DNA of 64,000 nt from Ancylomarina longa (GTDB taxonomy: Bacteria > Bacteroidota > Bacteroidia > Bacteroidales > Marinifilaceae): positions 434,001 to 498,000 of the forward strand of contig NZ_RJJX01000001.1 of the NCBI RefSeq assembly GCF_003996985.1, written 5' to 3'. Of the stretch, positions 35,949-45,527 are shown in pieces. A program made the position numbers and the translations under genes. Below the pieces are notes generated by a model, which was not told the DNA's origin, made no database searches, and was given only the letters and a program-made list of their open reading frames with translations. Position 1 is the stretch's first letter. Each line of letters begins with the position of its first letter.

Positions 35949-37157
35949 TTATTCTACTAATTTCTCTAATGAATCAATACCATATGCACTTGGGATGCCA
36001 TATAAGAACTGACCACAATCTGTAGGTTTCAAAACTAACTTTTTATTTTCAATAAGATCAATTTTCAAGACTTCTTGTGCCCATTCTAATATCTTATCAA
36101 TTGTAGGTGTGTTTTTACCTAATTTTTCACCTATCCATTTAGCAATACACAATCCATAGTAAATATCATCTGTATAAAATCGATACTCACTACTTACTTT
36201 ATAAATACCATCTTCATGTTGAATTGCAGGTGTCAAAATATTACCTAAGGTGTTTGATGTAACGAATGACCCTAGAATATCCGAATTACATGAATTGTAA
36301 GAAACACGTTCAAGTTCCAAATAGTCTAACATGTAGGTGAAAGATTGGTCTGGAAATCTATTTTTTATTTCTTCCCTAATTCCAGTATAGTCGCCATCAA
36401 GGTCTTTAAGAAGATCCGCAGATAATTGATCATAGTCTCTATAGAAATATGGTATTTCTTCTTGCTTATGCCATACTCCTCCATATTTAAGAAATAGACC
36501 AAACATCCTTGTTGTATGAATTATTTGATTATCCACAGATAAGGTTAAGGAAATGAAATTTTCAGCTAACTTAAATTTTCCAGTATCAAACCAACGATAA
36601 CAAATATCGTTTAATACTAATTCATTTAAACTCTCGAAATAACTTTTATCGGATAGTGCAACAACATTGACTGATTTAGGTCCATAAGTAATCCCTTCTT
36701 TTCCATAAGTTTTCGTGCGGCATACCCAAGGTATTAAACCAACGGCAAAGGTGATTATATTCTTAAGTTCAAATTTATCGGCAATCTCTTCAACCATCCA
36801 GTTAAAACCACCTTGACCATAAATTGTACCTACATAAACATTTTTGTCTTTATTAATTGCAGGACCTATGTTATGTAATGCATTTCTATATTCGCATACT
36901 GGCATACACAAAATTATGACTTCAGATTGAGGTATAACCTCATTCGGATCAGAACTGCATTTTTCAATTTTCCCTTTAAATGTAGAATGAACAGAAGTAT
37001 CTGGCAATTGGTACTCCAAATTAATTTCCTCTGACCATTTTTCGGGTGATCTTGACAATAAATTAACAGTATGCCCAGCACTATGAAGTAAAGGGATAAG
37101 TGTATGGGCACTATTACCACCCCCAACTACTGTTATAACACTTTTTCTTTTTTCCAT
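35949..37157 (-). CDS. NAD/NADP octopine/nopaline (opine) dehydrogenase-family protein
   Basis: A 402-residue two-domain oxidoreductase. The N-terminal Rossmann domain begins 'VITVVGGGNSAHTLIPLLHS'. The C-terminal helical Octopine_DH domain includes 'LSVDNQIIHTTRMFGLF', the His usually taken as catalytic in this family, and 'FTYMLDYLELERV'. Known members reductively couple a keto acid such as pyruvate to an amino group. It is an unusual gene for a polysaccharide locus and follows the ATP-grasp gene after 3 bp, so the two probably act together. Confidence 0.85.
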   Translation of the reverse strand: MEKRKSVITVVGGGNSAHTLIPLLHSAGHTVNLLSRSPEKWSEEINLEYQLPDTSVHSTFKGKIEKCSSDPNEVIPQSEVIILCMPVCEYRNALHNIGPAINKDKNVYVGTIYGQGGFNWMVEEIADKFELKNIITFAVGLIPWVCRTKTYGKEGITYGPKSVNVVALSDKSYFESLNELVLNDICYRWFDTGKFKLAENFISLTLSVDNQIIHTTRMFGLFLKYGGVWHKQEEIPYFYRDYDQLSADLLKDLDGDYTGIREEIKNRFPDQSFTYMLDYLELERVSYNSCNSDILGSFVTSNTLGNILTPAIQHEDGIYKVSSEYRFYTDDIYYGLCIAKWIGEKLGKNTPTIDKILEWAQEVLKIDLIENKKLVLKPTDCGQFLYGIPSAYGIDSLEKLVE

Positions 37158-37160
37158 TTT

Positions 37161-38177
37161 CTAAAAATTATTGGTTATAGATTCTTCTGATAATATCCTT
37201 TTTAGATCTAAAAGTCTTAAATTATAACTAGAGTTTTGATTGAATAAGCCTTTTTCTAAAATCCATTCTCCATCTTTGAATAAGTAACGGTATGGTTCTT
37301 CATTTATATACATTTGCGATGGGTTATAACCGCCAAATGCTGTTTGCATTTCATTTACAAGGTATTTACCATCTTTTGTTTCAAAAATATCATACGCCAT
37401 ACAGTTATGATCCATCTTGATGGCGATATCCTTGACAAATTCAAGTAAATCTCTAGGAACATCAACCCAGCCAACAAGACCCGATCCACTATGTGAACCA
37501 TTCTTTTCTAACTTTTGATGTCCAAAATAACTATCGCCAATTTTTATCATTCTCCATTCATATACAATATCAACGCATTCTTGTGTAATTACATACCCTT
37601 TTTGGCGGTCGCTTAAAATTGGAACACTAACAGGAATATTATACTTATGTTTAAGCGTATTATATCTAGTTAATCCACCAAATCCTATTTTCATAAAAGG
37701 AAATACTTTTCTAAGATATCTCTTGTATGAATATTGCCCTTTAATTTTAACTACTCCTGATCCCCCACTCCCTATATTTGTTTTATTAACAACTGGGTAA
37801 TCAAAGCTTTTAGCCAATTCTTTCCCCTCGTTTTTATCATATATTACATAGGTTTTTGGGTGAGGAATAGAATAAGCTTGCAGATAATAGGCTAAAAGTC
37901 TTTTGTTTTCGTAAAAATGAATTTCATTGAACTTTGGATAAACAAGTAAATTCATTACTTTCTCAAGTACATAAATTCTTTCAACAAATAAATCTCTCCA
38001 ATGAGAAAGCAAATTAGAAGGACGATACATAAAAGCGTCACAATTACTTTCTTTTACTTCTTCAAGCCAATTTTCACTCAAAAAATCTATGGTCACATAA
38101 TCGATTCCTAATTCAATACATGCATTCTCCACATATTTTTCATTTCCCATAAATTCTTTTAAGATCCCTACCTTCAT
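37161..38177 (-). CDS. ATP-grasp ligase-like protein
   Basis: A 338-residue protein with an ATP-grasp core: 'ENKRLLAYYLQAYSIPHPKTYVIY' leads into the ATP-binding lobe, with 'FDYPVVNKTNIGSGGSGV' (Lys and glycine-rich loop) and the Mg/ATP-binding acidic/Asn segment 'YDIFETKDGKYLVNEMQTAFGG'. Such enzymes form amide or peptide-like bonds through an acyl phosphate. It overlaps the upstream polymerase gene by 38 bp. A role in attaching an amino acid or opine to an uronic acid is inference. Confidence 0.85.
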   Translation of the reverse strand: MKVGILKEFMGNEKYVENACIELGIDYVTIDFLSENWLEEVKESNCDAFMYRPSNLLSHWRDLFVERIYVLEKVMNLLVYPKFNEIHFYENKRLLAYYLQAYSIPHPKTYVIYDKNEGKELAKSFDYPVVNKTNIGSGGSGVVKIKGQYSYKRYLRKVFPFMKIGFGGLTRYNTLKHKYNIPVSVPILSDRQKGYVITQECVDIVYEWRMIKIGDSYFGHQKLEKNGSHSGSGLVGWVDVPRDLLEFVKDIAIKMDHNCMAYDIFETKDGKYLVNEMQTAFGGYNPSQMYINEEPYRYLFKDGEWILEKGLFNQNSSYNLRLLDLKRILSEESITNNF

Positions 38178-39225
38178 AATAAAGCTGATTAAAAATTACA
38201 AATCCCATAATGATAATAAAATGGATAAAGTTACTTCGATATCGGTTAGCACTACCAGGATTTAATAATCCAAATGGATAATGCACCAACATGATCCAAA
38301 ACACGGTACTAAAATACATGTAAATGTTTCGTACATGTAGTTTACCCAAACTTATCCTTATAATTAATTTCTCTGACACAATAAAAGTCATAACAATGAT
38401 AATTATCCAACTCTCAATAAAAGCGGATAGTGTCAGAAGGTTATTTACCTCACTTAAACTTGGTCCAACAAAACTCAAATAAAAACCAATTGGAATTTTT
38501 TTGAAAAAATCATTCTTCTCAAGCCAGAATTGATTCTGTCTGGTCGTATTTGAGGATAATGAAAAATGCTGTTCCATCATCCTTGCCAATTGATCAATTG
38601 TATCGCTAAAATATAGAAGTACTGCTACGCAGAATACTATCTGAGATATTACTATAATACCCCACACTAACTTATCTTTTACTTTCTTATTTAAAAATAT
38701 TAAGAAAAATATATTAACTAAAGCAATAAAATATTGGGGTTTTAATACTGCCAATAAGTATAAAGCTGAACATAACAAGAAATCATACTTTATTTTTCCT
38801 TTATTCGAGTAATCAATGAGTTTTCCAATGATAATTCCAATAGCATAAGCACCCAAAGCATCTTTACCCACTATAGATGTCCAAATACCAAAAGATGGCA
38901 ACATTAAAAGAAAAAATAAAAGCCTATAATTACGTTTTGATAGACTTAATTTTTTTAACGGATAAATTATTCCAACTATAGAAGTTATACAAAAAAAGAA
39001 GTGTACTATTATATCTAATCGAAATACCAACTTTATTATTCGAACCAGATATATTATTAAATCGGTTGAAATAAAAAGTCCTTTTAAGGAAAATGGAATA
39101 CTTGAATTCAAATACAATTCAGTATCTCCTAATTTTGTTAATCGAGCAATTACAAAAACTGCCAAAAACATATATAGAAACTTAAAAGCAATAAATAAGT
39201 CAATAAGTTTAATTCCTCTCAGCAT
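38140..39225 (-). CDS. wzy: Wzy-like O-antigen polymerase (polytopic membrane protein)
   Basis: About 361 residues from the ATG at 39225 (the frame extends to a TTG at 39249). Roughly ten TM segments occupy nearly the whole length, with a soluble loop near 'RMMEQHFSLSSNTTRQNQFWLEKN' split by flanking helices. Sequence conservation in Wzy proteins is low; the assignment rests on topology, a periplasmic-type loop, and position between Wzx-like flippase and modification genes. It overlaps both neighbours by a few codons. Confidence 0.7.
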   Translation of the reverse strand: MLRGIKLIDLFIAFKFLYMFLAVFVIARLTKLGDTELYLNSSIPFSLKGLFISTDLIIYLVRIIKLVFRLDIIVHFFFCITSIVGIIYPLKKLSLSKRNYRLLFFLLMLPSFGIWTSIVGKDALGAYAIGIIIGKLIDYSNKGKIKYDFLLCSALYLLAVLKPQYFIALVNIFFLIFLNKKVKDKLVWGIIVISQIVFCVAVLLYFSDTIDQLARMMEQHFSLSSNTTRQNQFWLEKNDFFKKIPIGFYLSFVGPSLSEVNNLLTLSAFIESWIIIIVMTFIVSEKLIIRISLGKLHVRNIYMYFSTVFWIMLVHYPFGLLNPGSANRYRSNFIHFIIIMGFVIFNQLYYEGRDLKRIYGK

Positions 39226-40474
39226 ATCCTCGATAAAATAAAATTCCAAACAATAACATTTGAGAAATCACAATATAATAAACAAATTGATTTCCTTTAA
39301 AGTAATACAAAATAAAAGAGAGTACTACAACATTTATGATAAGGGTTCCAACCATGATCTTGGAAATTGTGACAATCTTTCCTTTTGAAATTGAAATCTG
39401 CGTAAGTAATTCGTTAAGAGACATGAAAATTACTACATAAATTATAACGCCAACAATAGCATCAACTTGCTGTAAGTATTCGTTTGTAACTAATTTGATA
39501 AATGCTTCGGAGAATATATCAAAAATGACACAACCCACTAGCATCATGAGAAAATAAAACAATAACAAATAATTAAAATACTTATTCCCCTTTGTTTTTT
39601 TTGCGTGGGAAATAATTTTTGGATACAGGGCCTGAGTTAAAGCTCTCATAACACCTGTTCCGGCAGCTACAAATTTTTCTCCTATTCCATAAAAAGCAAC
39701 AATCGCATCGCTTCTAAAAAATCCTAATACGAGGATATTTGTTGTTTGAGTTACATTTAAACTTAGGTTAGAATAAAATACATTCAAGCAACGAAGAAAA
39801 AACACTTTCATATAGTTAGCAGGAGGAAGCGAGAAATTTATTTTCCCTTTCATCATGGTATAAACAAAGGAGATTACACCGATTAGTAAAAATGAAATTC
39901 CATTGATTAGCTGGACATCATATGCACTTGATTTAGAATCAATAAAAACAAAGACACAAATTGTAAATAGTGATCGAGCAGCTAAATTAAAAATAGTAAT
40001 AAACTCCATTTTTTCTATTGCCTGATAATAAAAGTTTGGCACTAAACTTTTACCCACAACCAGCAGTAAACTAATAAGAATGACATCACTAATTTGCTCA
40101 AATCTAACAATCAAATTGCATAGCAAAAATACGATTATTAAAGACAGAATCGACAATAATAATTTTAAAATATAAACTGTAGTAAAAACATTACCCACAA
40201 GATTTTTCTTGCCCAATCTTAGCGTTAAATCTTTTGTCGCTGATTGTTGAAATCCGAAATCAATTAAAATTTGAAAATAAAATATTACTGCATTCGCAAA
40301 TACTACAACACCATATTGGTCCGCTCCCAGATTTCTAAACAAAAATGGAACTATAGCCAGCGTTAATAAGAGAATACCAACTTGCATGGCAGCAAGCATT
40401 GAAAAGTTTTTAAAAATCTTTTTTATGGCATCTATATTAATATTTTCATTAAGTGTCAATTTAGTCTTTCTCAA
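39209..40474 (-). CDS. wzx: Wzx-like lipid-linked oligosaccharide flippase
   Basis: A 421-residue polytopic protein of the MATE/polysaccharide-transport superfamily, with about 12 TM helices. Typical features: 'FLFRNLGADQYGVVVFANAVIFYFQILIDFGF' split between helices 2 and 3, 'GKSLVPNFYYQAIEKM', and 'YGIGEKFVAAGTGVMRALTQALYP'. It flips undecaprenyl-linked repeat units to the periplasm. The first possible start is TTG at 40474, 14 bp inside the epimerase gene; the first ATG is 26 codons later and would remove conserved N-terminal residues, so the TTG is preferred. Confidence 0.85.
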   Translation of the reverse strand: MRKTKLTLNENINIDAIKKIFKNFSMLAAMQVGILLLTLAIVPFLFRNLGADQYGVVVFANAVIFYFQILIDFGFQQSATKDLTLRLGKKNLVGNVFTTVYILKLLLSILSLIIVFLLCNLIVRFEQISDVILISLLLVVGKSLVPNFYYQAIEKMEFITIFNLAARSLFTICVFVFIDSKSSAYDVQLINGISFLLIGVISFVYTMMKGKINFSLPPANYMKVFFLRCLNVFYSNLSLNVTQTTNILVLGFFRSDAIVAFYGIGEKFVAAGTGVMRALTQALYPKIISHAKKTKGNKYFNYLLLFYFLMMLVGCVIFDIFSEAFIKLVTNEYLQQVDAIVGVIIYVVIFMSLNELLTQISISKGKIVTISKIMVGTLIINVVVLSFILYYFKGNQFVYYIVISQMLLFGILFYRGYAERN

Positions 40475-41558
40475 TTAATATTCCTTTTTTATATGTACAA
40501 AACCATTCGGCAAAAATCTTTACACCTTCTTGTATTATAACTTTAGGCTTGTAATTTGTTACATTAGACAATTTACTAGTGTCAGCATACGTTACTTTTA
40601 CGTCTCCCATTTGCATTGGCATGAAGTTCTTTTGTACTTTCTTTTCTAAAGATTTTTCCAAAATATCAATAAACTCCATTAAATCAACAGGACTAGAATT
40701 ACCAATATTATATACTTCCGCCTTAACTTCATTGTCCGAGATTGCAAAAAGACTCTTCATTACACCATCTACTATATCACTTATAAAAGTGAAATCTCTT
40801 TTCATTTCCCCATTATTAAAAACTTTAATTGGTTCTTCTTTCATAATGGCGTTTGCAAATAACATTGGAGCCATATCGGGTCTTCCCCAAGGCCCATAAA
40901 CTGTAAAGAAACGCAAACCTGTGGTTGGCAAGTTGTACAAATGACTGTAGGTATAGGCCATCAGCTCGTTGCTCTTTTTGGTGGCCGCATACAAACTTAC
41001 GGGGTGATCCACACGATCGTCTTCAGAGAATGGAATTTTAGCATTTGCGCCATAAACAGAAGAACTTGAAGCATAAACCAAGTGTTCAATTTTATTGTGG
41101 CGGCAACATTCCAAAATATTGACATAACCCACCAAATTAGATTGTACGTAAGCATGTGGGTTTTCGATGGAATAACGAACACCAGCTTGAGCTGCAAGGT
41201 TAACTACATGCGTGAATTTTTCCTGAGTAAACAAATCCTCCAGGCCTTTTAGATTGGTGATGTCTAATTTTGCGAAGCGATAGTTACTGTACTTCAAACT
41301 TTGAACCAACAAATCATTAAGAGATCCTGAAACGAGTTCAGGATGACGGTTTGGGCCGTTAAATTCTGAAATGAGTTCAGGATAATGATCCACTTTAGAA
41401 CGATCAATTCCTGATTCTGCCAATCGGGCATATTTTAGGTTCACATCGTAGTAGTCGTTGATGTTGTCGATTCCAAGCACTTCATGACCCTCTTTCACCA
41501 AGGCCTCCACTAAATGGAAACCGATAAATCCTGCTGCTCCTGTTACTAGTATCTTCAT
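40461..41558 (-). CDS. UDP-glucuronate 4-epimerase-like enzyme with in-frame repeat insertion
   Basis: A 365-residue extended SDR: 'LVTGAAGFIGFHLVEAL', 'DNINDYYDVNLKYARL' (typical of CapI-type UDP-GlcA 4-epimerases), 'YASSSSVYGAN', catalytic YxxxK in 'SLYAATKKSNELMA', 'TVYGPWGRPDMAPMLF'. It should interconvert UDP-GlcA and UDP-GalA. Residues ~57-83, including 'PELISEF' and 'RHPELVSGSLN', do not belong to the family. They are the translation of two palindromic repeat copies of the kind that fills nearby gaps (41323-41388), so the gene seems to have absorbed them in frame. Confidence 0.92.
   Translation of the reverse strand: MKILVTGAAGFIGFHLVEALVKEGHEVLGIDNINDYYDVNLKYARLAESGIDRSKVDHYPELISEFNGPNRHPELVSGSLNDLLVQSLKYSNYRFAKLDITNLKGLEDLFTQEKFTHVVNLAAQAGVRYSIENPHAYVQSNLVGYVNILECCRHNKIEHLVYASSSSVYGANAKIPFSEDDRVDHPVSLYAATKKSNELMAYTYSHLYNLPTTGLRFFTVYGPWGRPDMAPMLFANAIMKEEPIKVFNNGEMKRDFTFISDIVDGVMKSLFAISDNEVKAEVYNIGNSSPVDLMEFIDILEKSLEKKVQKNFMPMQMGDVKVTYADTSKLSNVTNYKPKVIIQEGVKIFAEWFCTYKKGILIEKD
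41323..41388. repeat. Two palindromic repeat units inserted in frame in the epimerase gene
   Basis: GATCCTGAAACGAGTTCAGG+ATGAC (41323-41347) and ATTCTGAAATGAGTTCAGGA+TAATGA (41363-41388) match the CCTGAAATAAATTCAGGATG units at 43.2-46.1 kb. Their minus-strand translation gives the HPELVSGS-like peptides seen in the enzyme. Confidence 0.85.
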
Positions 41559-41672
41559 ATAAACGCGAATTTCGCTAATTACTAAATATTACGCTAATTA
41601 GAACTAATTACACGAACACATCCAATCTGTCGCATTCGTGTAATTCGCCTTAATTTGTGTCATTGGTGTTTT

Positions 41673-43103
41673 TTACTTTCCTTTACCAATGTTATACACC
41701 TCAAAACCCAAGGCTTCCAATTGCGCTTTATCTACAATATTTCTACCATCAAACACGAAAGCAGGTTTCAGCATTTCCTCATAAACCTTTTGCCAATCGT
41801 AGGTTTTAAATTCGTCCCATTCGGTGAGGATTGCTATGGCGTGGGCATCCTTCATGGCATCATAGGGGTTTTGGTGAACGGTTACTCTATTTAGCAGATC
41901 CCTCGTCGCTTCGCTTCCCTCGGGATGACAGCCTGTTTTTTGGGTCTGTAGGTATTCCAGGTCGGCATATATTTTTTCTGCAGGGACTTTTGGGTCGTAC
42001 ACGTGGATTTCTGCTCTATCCTGAAGCAATTCATCTGCCACATAAATGGCAGCAGATTCGCGGGTATCGTTGGTATCCTTCTTGAAAGCCCAGCCCAGGA
42101 AAGCAATTTTCTTGCCCGATACGGTATTGAAGAGCGAATCGATGATGTTTTTGGCAAAGCGGTGTTTTTGGTAATCGTTCATTTTCACCACCTGCTCCCA
42201 GTAGTCTGCTGCTTCGGGCAAATTAAAATGGCGACACAAGTACACCAGATTTAAAATGTCTTTCTGGAAACAAGAACCACCAAAACCTACCGAGGATTTC
42301 AGGAACTTGGCACCAATACGGCTGTCCATTCCAATGGCTTTCGCTACCTCGTCTACATCGGCACCGGTTTTCTCACATAAGGCAGAAATGGCATTGATGG
42401 AGGAAACGCGCTGTGCCAAAAAAGCATTGGCTGTCAGTTTTGATAGTTCGGAAGACCACACCCGGGTAGTGAAAATATTCTCTTTGGGAACCCAATTCCT
42501 GTACACTGCTGCCAGTGCCTGGATTGCTTCCTGTCCGGCGGCATCCTCTCCTCCACCTATTAAAACACGATCTGGTGCGTATAAATCGGCAATGGCTGTT
42601 CCTTCAGCCAGGAATTCCGGATTGGAAAGTACCTGAAACTGTGCACCATTACCCGTAGCATCCAAGATAGTACGAATGGCCTGAGCAGTACGCACCGGAA
42701 GCGTAGATTTCTCTACTACAATTTTATCTTCCTTTGCTACCCGGGCTATCTGACGGGCACACAACTCCACAAATTTTAAGTCGGCAGCCATTCCTTTTCC
42801 TACGCCGTAGGTCTTGGTTGGGGTATTCACCGAAATAAAGATAGCATCGGCCTCCTGAATGGATTTTTCAATATCCGTAGAATAAAAAAGATTTCTGTTG
42901 CGAGCCTCAGCAACAACCTCAGCAAGACCTGGTTCAAAGATGGGTAGTTTGCTTAGATCAGTATCGTTCCAATCGGCAATACGTTGGGCATTGATATCCA
43001 CTACATTTACTGTGATATGCGGACATTTTTGAGCGATCACTGCCATGGTTGGGCCACCTACGTAACCGGCGCCTATGCAGCATATATTCCTTATTTCTTT
43101 CAT
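41673..43103 (-). CDS. ugd: UDP-glucose 6-dehydrogenase with in-frame repeat insertion
   Basis: Oxidises UDP-glucose to UDP-glucuronate with two NAD. 476 residues: N-terminal NAD domain '[17 protein letters not shown]', '[11 protein letters not shown]', '[12 protein letters not shown]', '[12 protein letters not shown]', catalytic Cys278 in '[10 protein letters not shown]', and the C-terminal UDP-binding domain '[18 protein letters not shown]', 'LTEWDEFK'. Residues ~391-406 ([15 protein letters not shown]) interrupt the C-terminal domain and are the translation of a different palindromic repeat (41896-41931). Supplies substrate for the epimerase just downstream. Confidence 0.96.
   Translation of the reverse strand: MKEIRNICCIGAGYVGGPTMAVIAQKCPHITVNVVDINAQRIADWNDTDLSKLPIFEPGLAEVVAEARNRNLFYSTDIEKSIQEADAIFISVNTPTKTYGVGKGMAADLKFVELCARQIARVAKEDKIVVEKSTLPVRTAQAIRTILDATGNGAQFQVLSNPEFLAEGTAIADLYAPDRVLIGGGEDAAGQEAIQALAAVYRNWVPKENIFTTRVWSSELSKLTANAFLAQRVSSINAISALCEKTGADVDEVAKAIGMDSRIGAKFLKSSVGFGGSCFQKDILNLVYLCRHFNLPEAADYWEQVVKMNDYQKHRFAKNIIDSLFNTVSGKKIAFLGWAFKKDTNDTRESAAIYVADELLQDRAEIHVYDPKVPAEKIYADLEYLQTQKTGCHPEGSEATRDLLNRVTVHQNPYDAMKDAHAIAILTEWDEFKTYDWQKVYEEMLKPAFVFDGRNIVDKAQLEALGFEVYNIGKGK
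41896..41931. repeat. Palindromic repeat in frame inside ugd
   Basis: The tract reads AGATCCCTCGTCGCTTCGCT followed by TCCCTCGGGATGACAG. It can fold through its GATCCCTCG / CGGGATGA-like ends, and its minus-strand reading is the [12 protein letters not shown] peptide. It resembles a widespread dispersed-repeat type and is foreign to the dehydrogenase fold. Confidence 0.8.
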
Positions 43104-43204
43104 TTTAGTGTTATGCTTCTATATTGTTTGTATTTCATTTTCAACTTCATCACTTTCTTGTAGCAGATTGCGCTAATTAAGGCGAATTACGCTAATGCTA
43201 CTCC

Positions 43205-43920
43205 CGTCATGCTGAACTCGTTTCAGTATCTGTTCATTCTTAAATCCTGAGATCCTGAAATAAATTCAGGATGACGTCGCATCAGGATGATGATGTCAAT
43301 TCAGGATGACGTCGCAATTCGCGATAACTTCGTCAATTCAGGATGACGCTAACAATTTTTCGTCATGCTGAACTTGTTTCAACATCTCTCAACTTCACGT
43401 CATGCTGAACTTGTTTCAGCATCTGTTCATTCTTAAATCCTGAAATCCTGAAATAAATTCAGGATGACGTCGCATCAGGATGATGATGTCAATTCAGGAT
43501 GACATCGCAATTCGCGATAACTTCGTCAATTCAGGATGACGCTAACAATTTTTCGTCATGCTGAACTTGTTTCAACATCTCTCAACTTCACGTCATGCTG
43601 AACTTGTTTCAGCATCTAAATGTCTTCCAACTATCCTGAGATCCTGAAATAAATTCAGGATGACGGTATCAATTCAGGATGACGTTGTCAATTTTCGTCA
43701 TGCTGAACTTGTTTCAGCATCTCTCAACTTTTCGTCATGCTGAACTTGTTTCAGCATCTGTTCATTCTGAAATCCTGAGATCCTGAAATAAATTCAGGAT
43801 GACGGTATCAATTCGGATGACGCTCTATTCAAGATGACGCTGTCAATGTTACGTCATACTGAACTCGTTTCAGCATCTCTCAACTTTTCGTCATGCTGAA
43901 CTTGTTTCAGCATCTCTAAC
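43205..43920. repeat. Array of palindromic repeats with a 193-bp tandem duplication
   Basis: Units such as CGTCATGCTGAACTTGTTTC+AGCATCT and CCTGAAATAAATTCAGGATG+ACG alternate. Copy 1 (43205-43397) and copy 2 (43398-43590) are nearly identical 193-bp blocks, and a third, diverged copy begins at 43591. The array fills the 820-bp gap between wzz and ugd. No gene is present. Confidence 0.9.
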
Positions 43921-43926
43921 TGTTCG

Positions 43927-45057
43927 TCAATCATTAGCGTCATTCGTACTTTCACTCCATTTATCCTTAATGCTAACAAGGAATTCCTTCCCGAACACCA
44001 TGCCTACCCCAACGATTCCCCCTAAGAAAGTCCAGATCACTAAAATCATCGGCCGTTTAGGCTTTGATTTTTCGATGGGAATAGAAACCGGTTCTATGAT
44101 GGTGAATACCGGAGTATCCTCTTTTACCTGTATTTTTTGTGTTTCCAACTGCTTTGCCAACTCTGAATATACGCCATAAACCAAATTGTATTCTGCCTGC
44201 AGGCGCTCCAGTTCTGTTTGCGCCATGGCAGTGCTTACATTTCTGTTACGGTCGCGAAATTTAGCCAATTTTTGTTGTACGGCATCAAATTCTTTTTGTT
44301 TTTCGCTGAAGCGATTCTCCACAAAAGCCAATTGATCCTTTGCCTTTTGAATTTTAAAATCGGTGATGGCTTGCTGCAGGAGTTCCTGTGCTCTTTTTGC
44401 CAATTGAGCTGCCGCTTTTGCTTCGGGCATGCGGGCGGAAAGGGATACGTAGCCGTCTTTGTCGTTTACCTCAATGCTTAACTGTGCAGACAAGATTTCT
44501 ATTAATTTCTTTTCGTCCTGGCTAATGGAAAGCAATTTTTTGTCATTGGTTAATTGGTCATTGGTAGATTGGTCACCTTTGATGGCTTTGATAATGACAC
44601 CCGGAAGGCCAATGGTGTATTTTTTGAGATAGCCTAAAAGAGTTGGCTTTTGAATTTCCAGGTAGTAATCAGCAAATGTAACTTCCTTTTCTTGGCCTTC
44701 GACAGTAATCGGAGTTTGCATCAATTCCTTCTGAAAAGGGATACTACTTACAATTTTTGGATACAATGTTGGAGGTATTGCAGATCCTCCGCCCATGCTT
44801 CCCAGGTTAATACCGGCCATGGCTGCCAGTCCGCCCAGGCTACCGCCCAACTTGCTTCCTCCCTCGGCAGCTTGTGGCACCATGGTGGTAGAGGCGGTGT
44901 ATTCTTTTGCGGAGAACAAGGCAATGAATAATCCGAGTGCCATAAAAATCAGAGTGGTCTTGATAACAGATCTTCTGCCTTCCCATAGGGTTTTTGCGAG
45001 CTGGATCAGATCAATTTCGTCGTCGTGAACTGTATTGTCGGTTTTAGATTCTTGCAT
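43927..45057 (-). CDS. wzz: Wzz/GumC-type polysaccharide chain-length determinant
   Basis: A 376-residue inner-membrane protein: N-terminal TM (~30-52) after 'DDEIDLIQLAKTLWEGRRSV', a large periplasmic domain with coiled coil (~235-290, 'KQKEFDAVQQKLAKFRDRNR'), and a C-terminal TM (~335-355) preceded by the Pro-rich 'EPVSIPIEKSKPKRP'. This is the Wzz/co-polymerase layout; no tyrosine kinase domain is attached. It controls length of Wzy-made chains. Repeat-filled gaps lie on both sides. Confidence 0.9.
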   Translation of the reverse strand: MQESKTDNTVHDDEIDLIQLAKTLWEGRRSVIKTTLIFMALGLFIALFSAKEYTASTTMVPQAAEGGSKLGGSLGGLAAMAGINLGSMGGGSAIPPTLYPKIVSSIPFQKELMQTPITVEGQEKEVTFADYYLEIQKPTLLGYLKKYTIGLPGVIIKAIKGDQSTNDQLTNDKKLLSISQDEKKLIEILSAQLSIEVNDKDGYVSLSARMPEAKAAAQLAKRAQELLQQAITDFKIQKAKDQLAFVENRFSEKQKEFDAVQQKLAKFRDRNRNVSTAMAQTELERLQAEYNLVYGVYSELAKQLETQKIQVKEDTPVFTIIEPVSIPIEKSKPKRPMILVIWTFLGGIVGVGMVFGKEFLVSIKDKWSESTNDAND

Positions 45058-45189
45058 ACTTTTTTAATAGGTTACGCTTATAATTAATTTCGCGAATTAA
45101 GATGGATTTTGCGGATGAGGCGTTTTCCTCTTAATTTAAGTGCGTGATATTTCTTATTCTAATTATTGTATTTCTCTAGTTTACGTTAA

Positions 45190-45520
45190 TTCTGAGATCC
45201 TGAGATCCTGAAATAAATTCAGGATGACGTTGTCAATTCGGATGACGGTGTCAATTCAGGATGATGGTTTCAATTCAGGATGACGTTCTATCCAAGATGA
45301 CAATGTCAATGTTACGTCATGCTGAACTTGTTTCAGCATCTATGTCTTCCAACTATCCTGAGATCCTGAAATAAATTCAGGATGACGTTGTCAATTCGGA
45401 TGACAATCTCAATTCAGAATGACGTTCTATCCTAGATGACAATGTCAATGTTACGTCATACTGAACTCGAATCAGTATCTCTCAACTTCACGTCATGCTG
45501 AACTTATTTCAGCATCTAAA
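45190..45520. repeat. Palindromic repeat array downstream of the GIY-YIG gene
   Basis: Several CCTGAAATAAATTCAGGATG and CGTCATGCTGAACTTGTTTC units, again with a partial internal duplication (GAGATCCTGAAATAAATTCA...TGACAATGTCAATGTTACGT seen twice, about 170 bp apart). It ends within 10 bp of the nuclease gene's stop codon. Confidence 0.88.
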
Positions 45521-45527
45521 TGTTACC

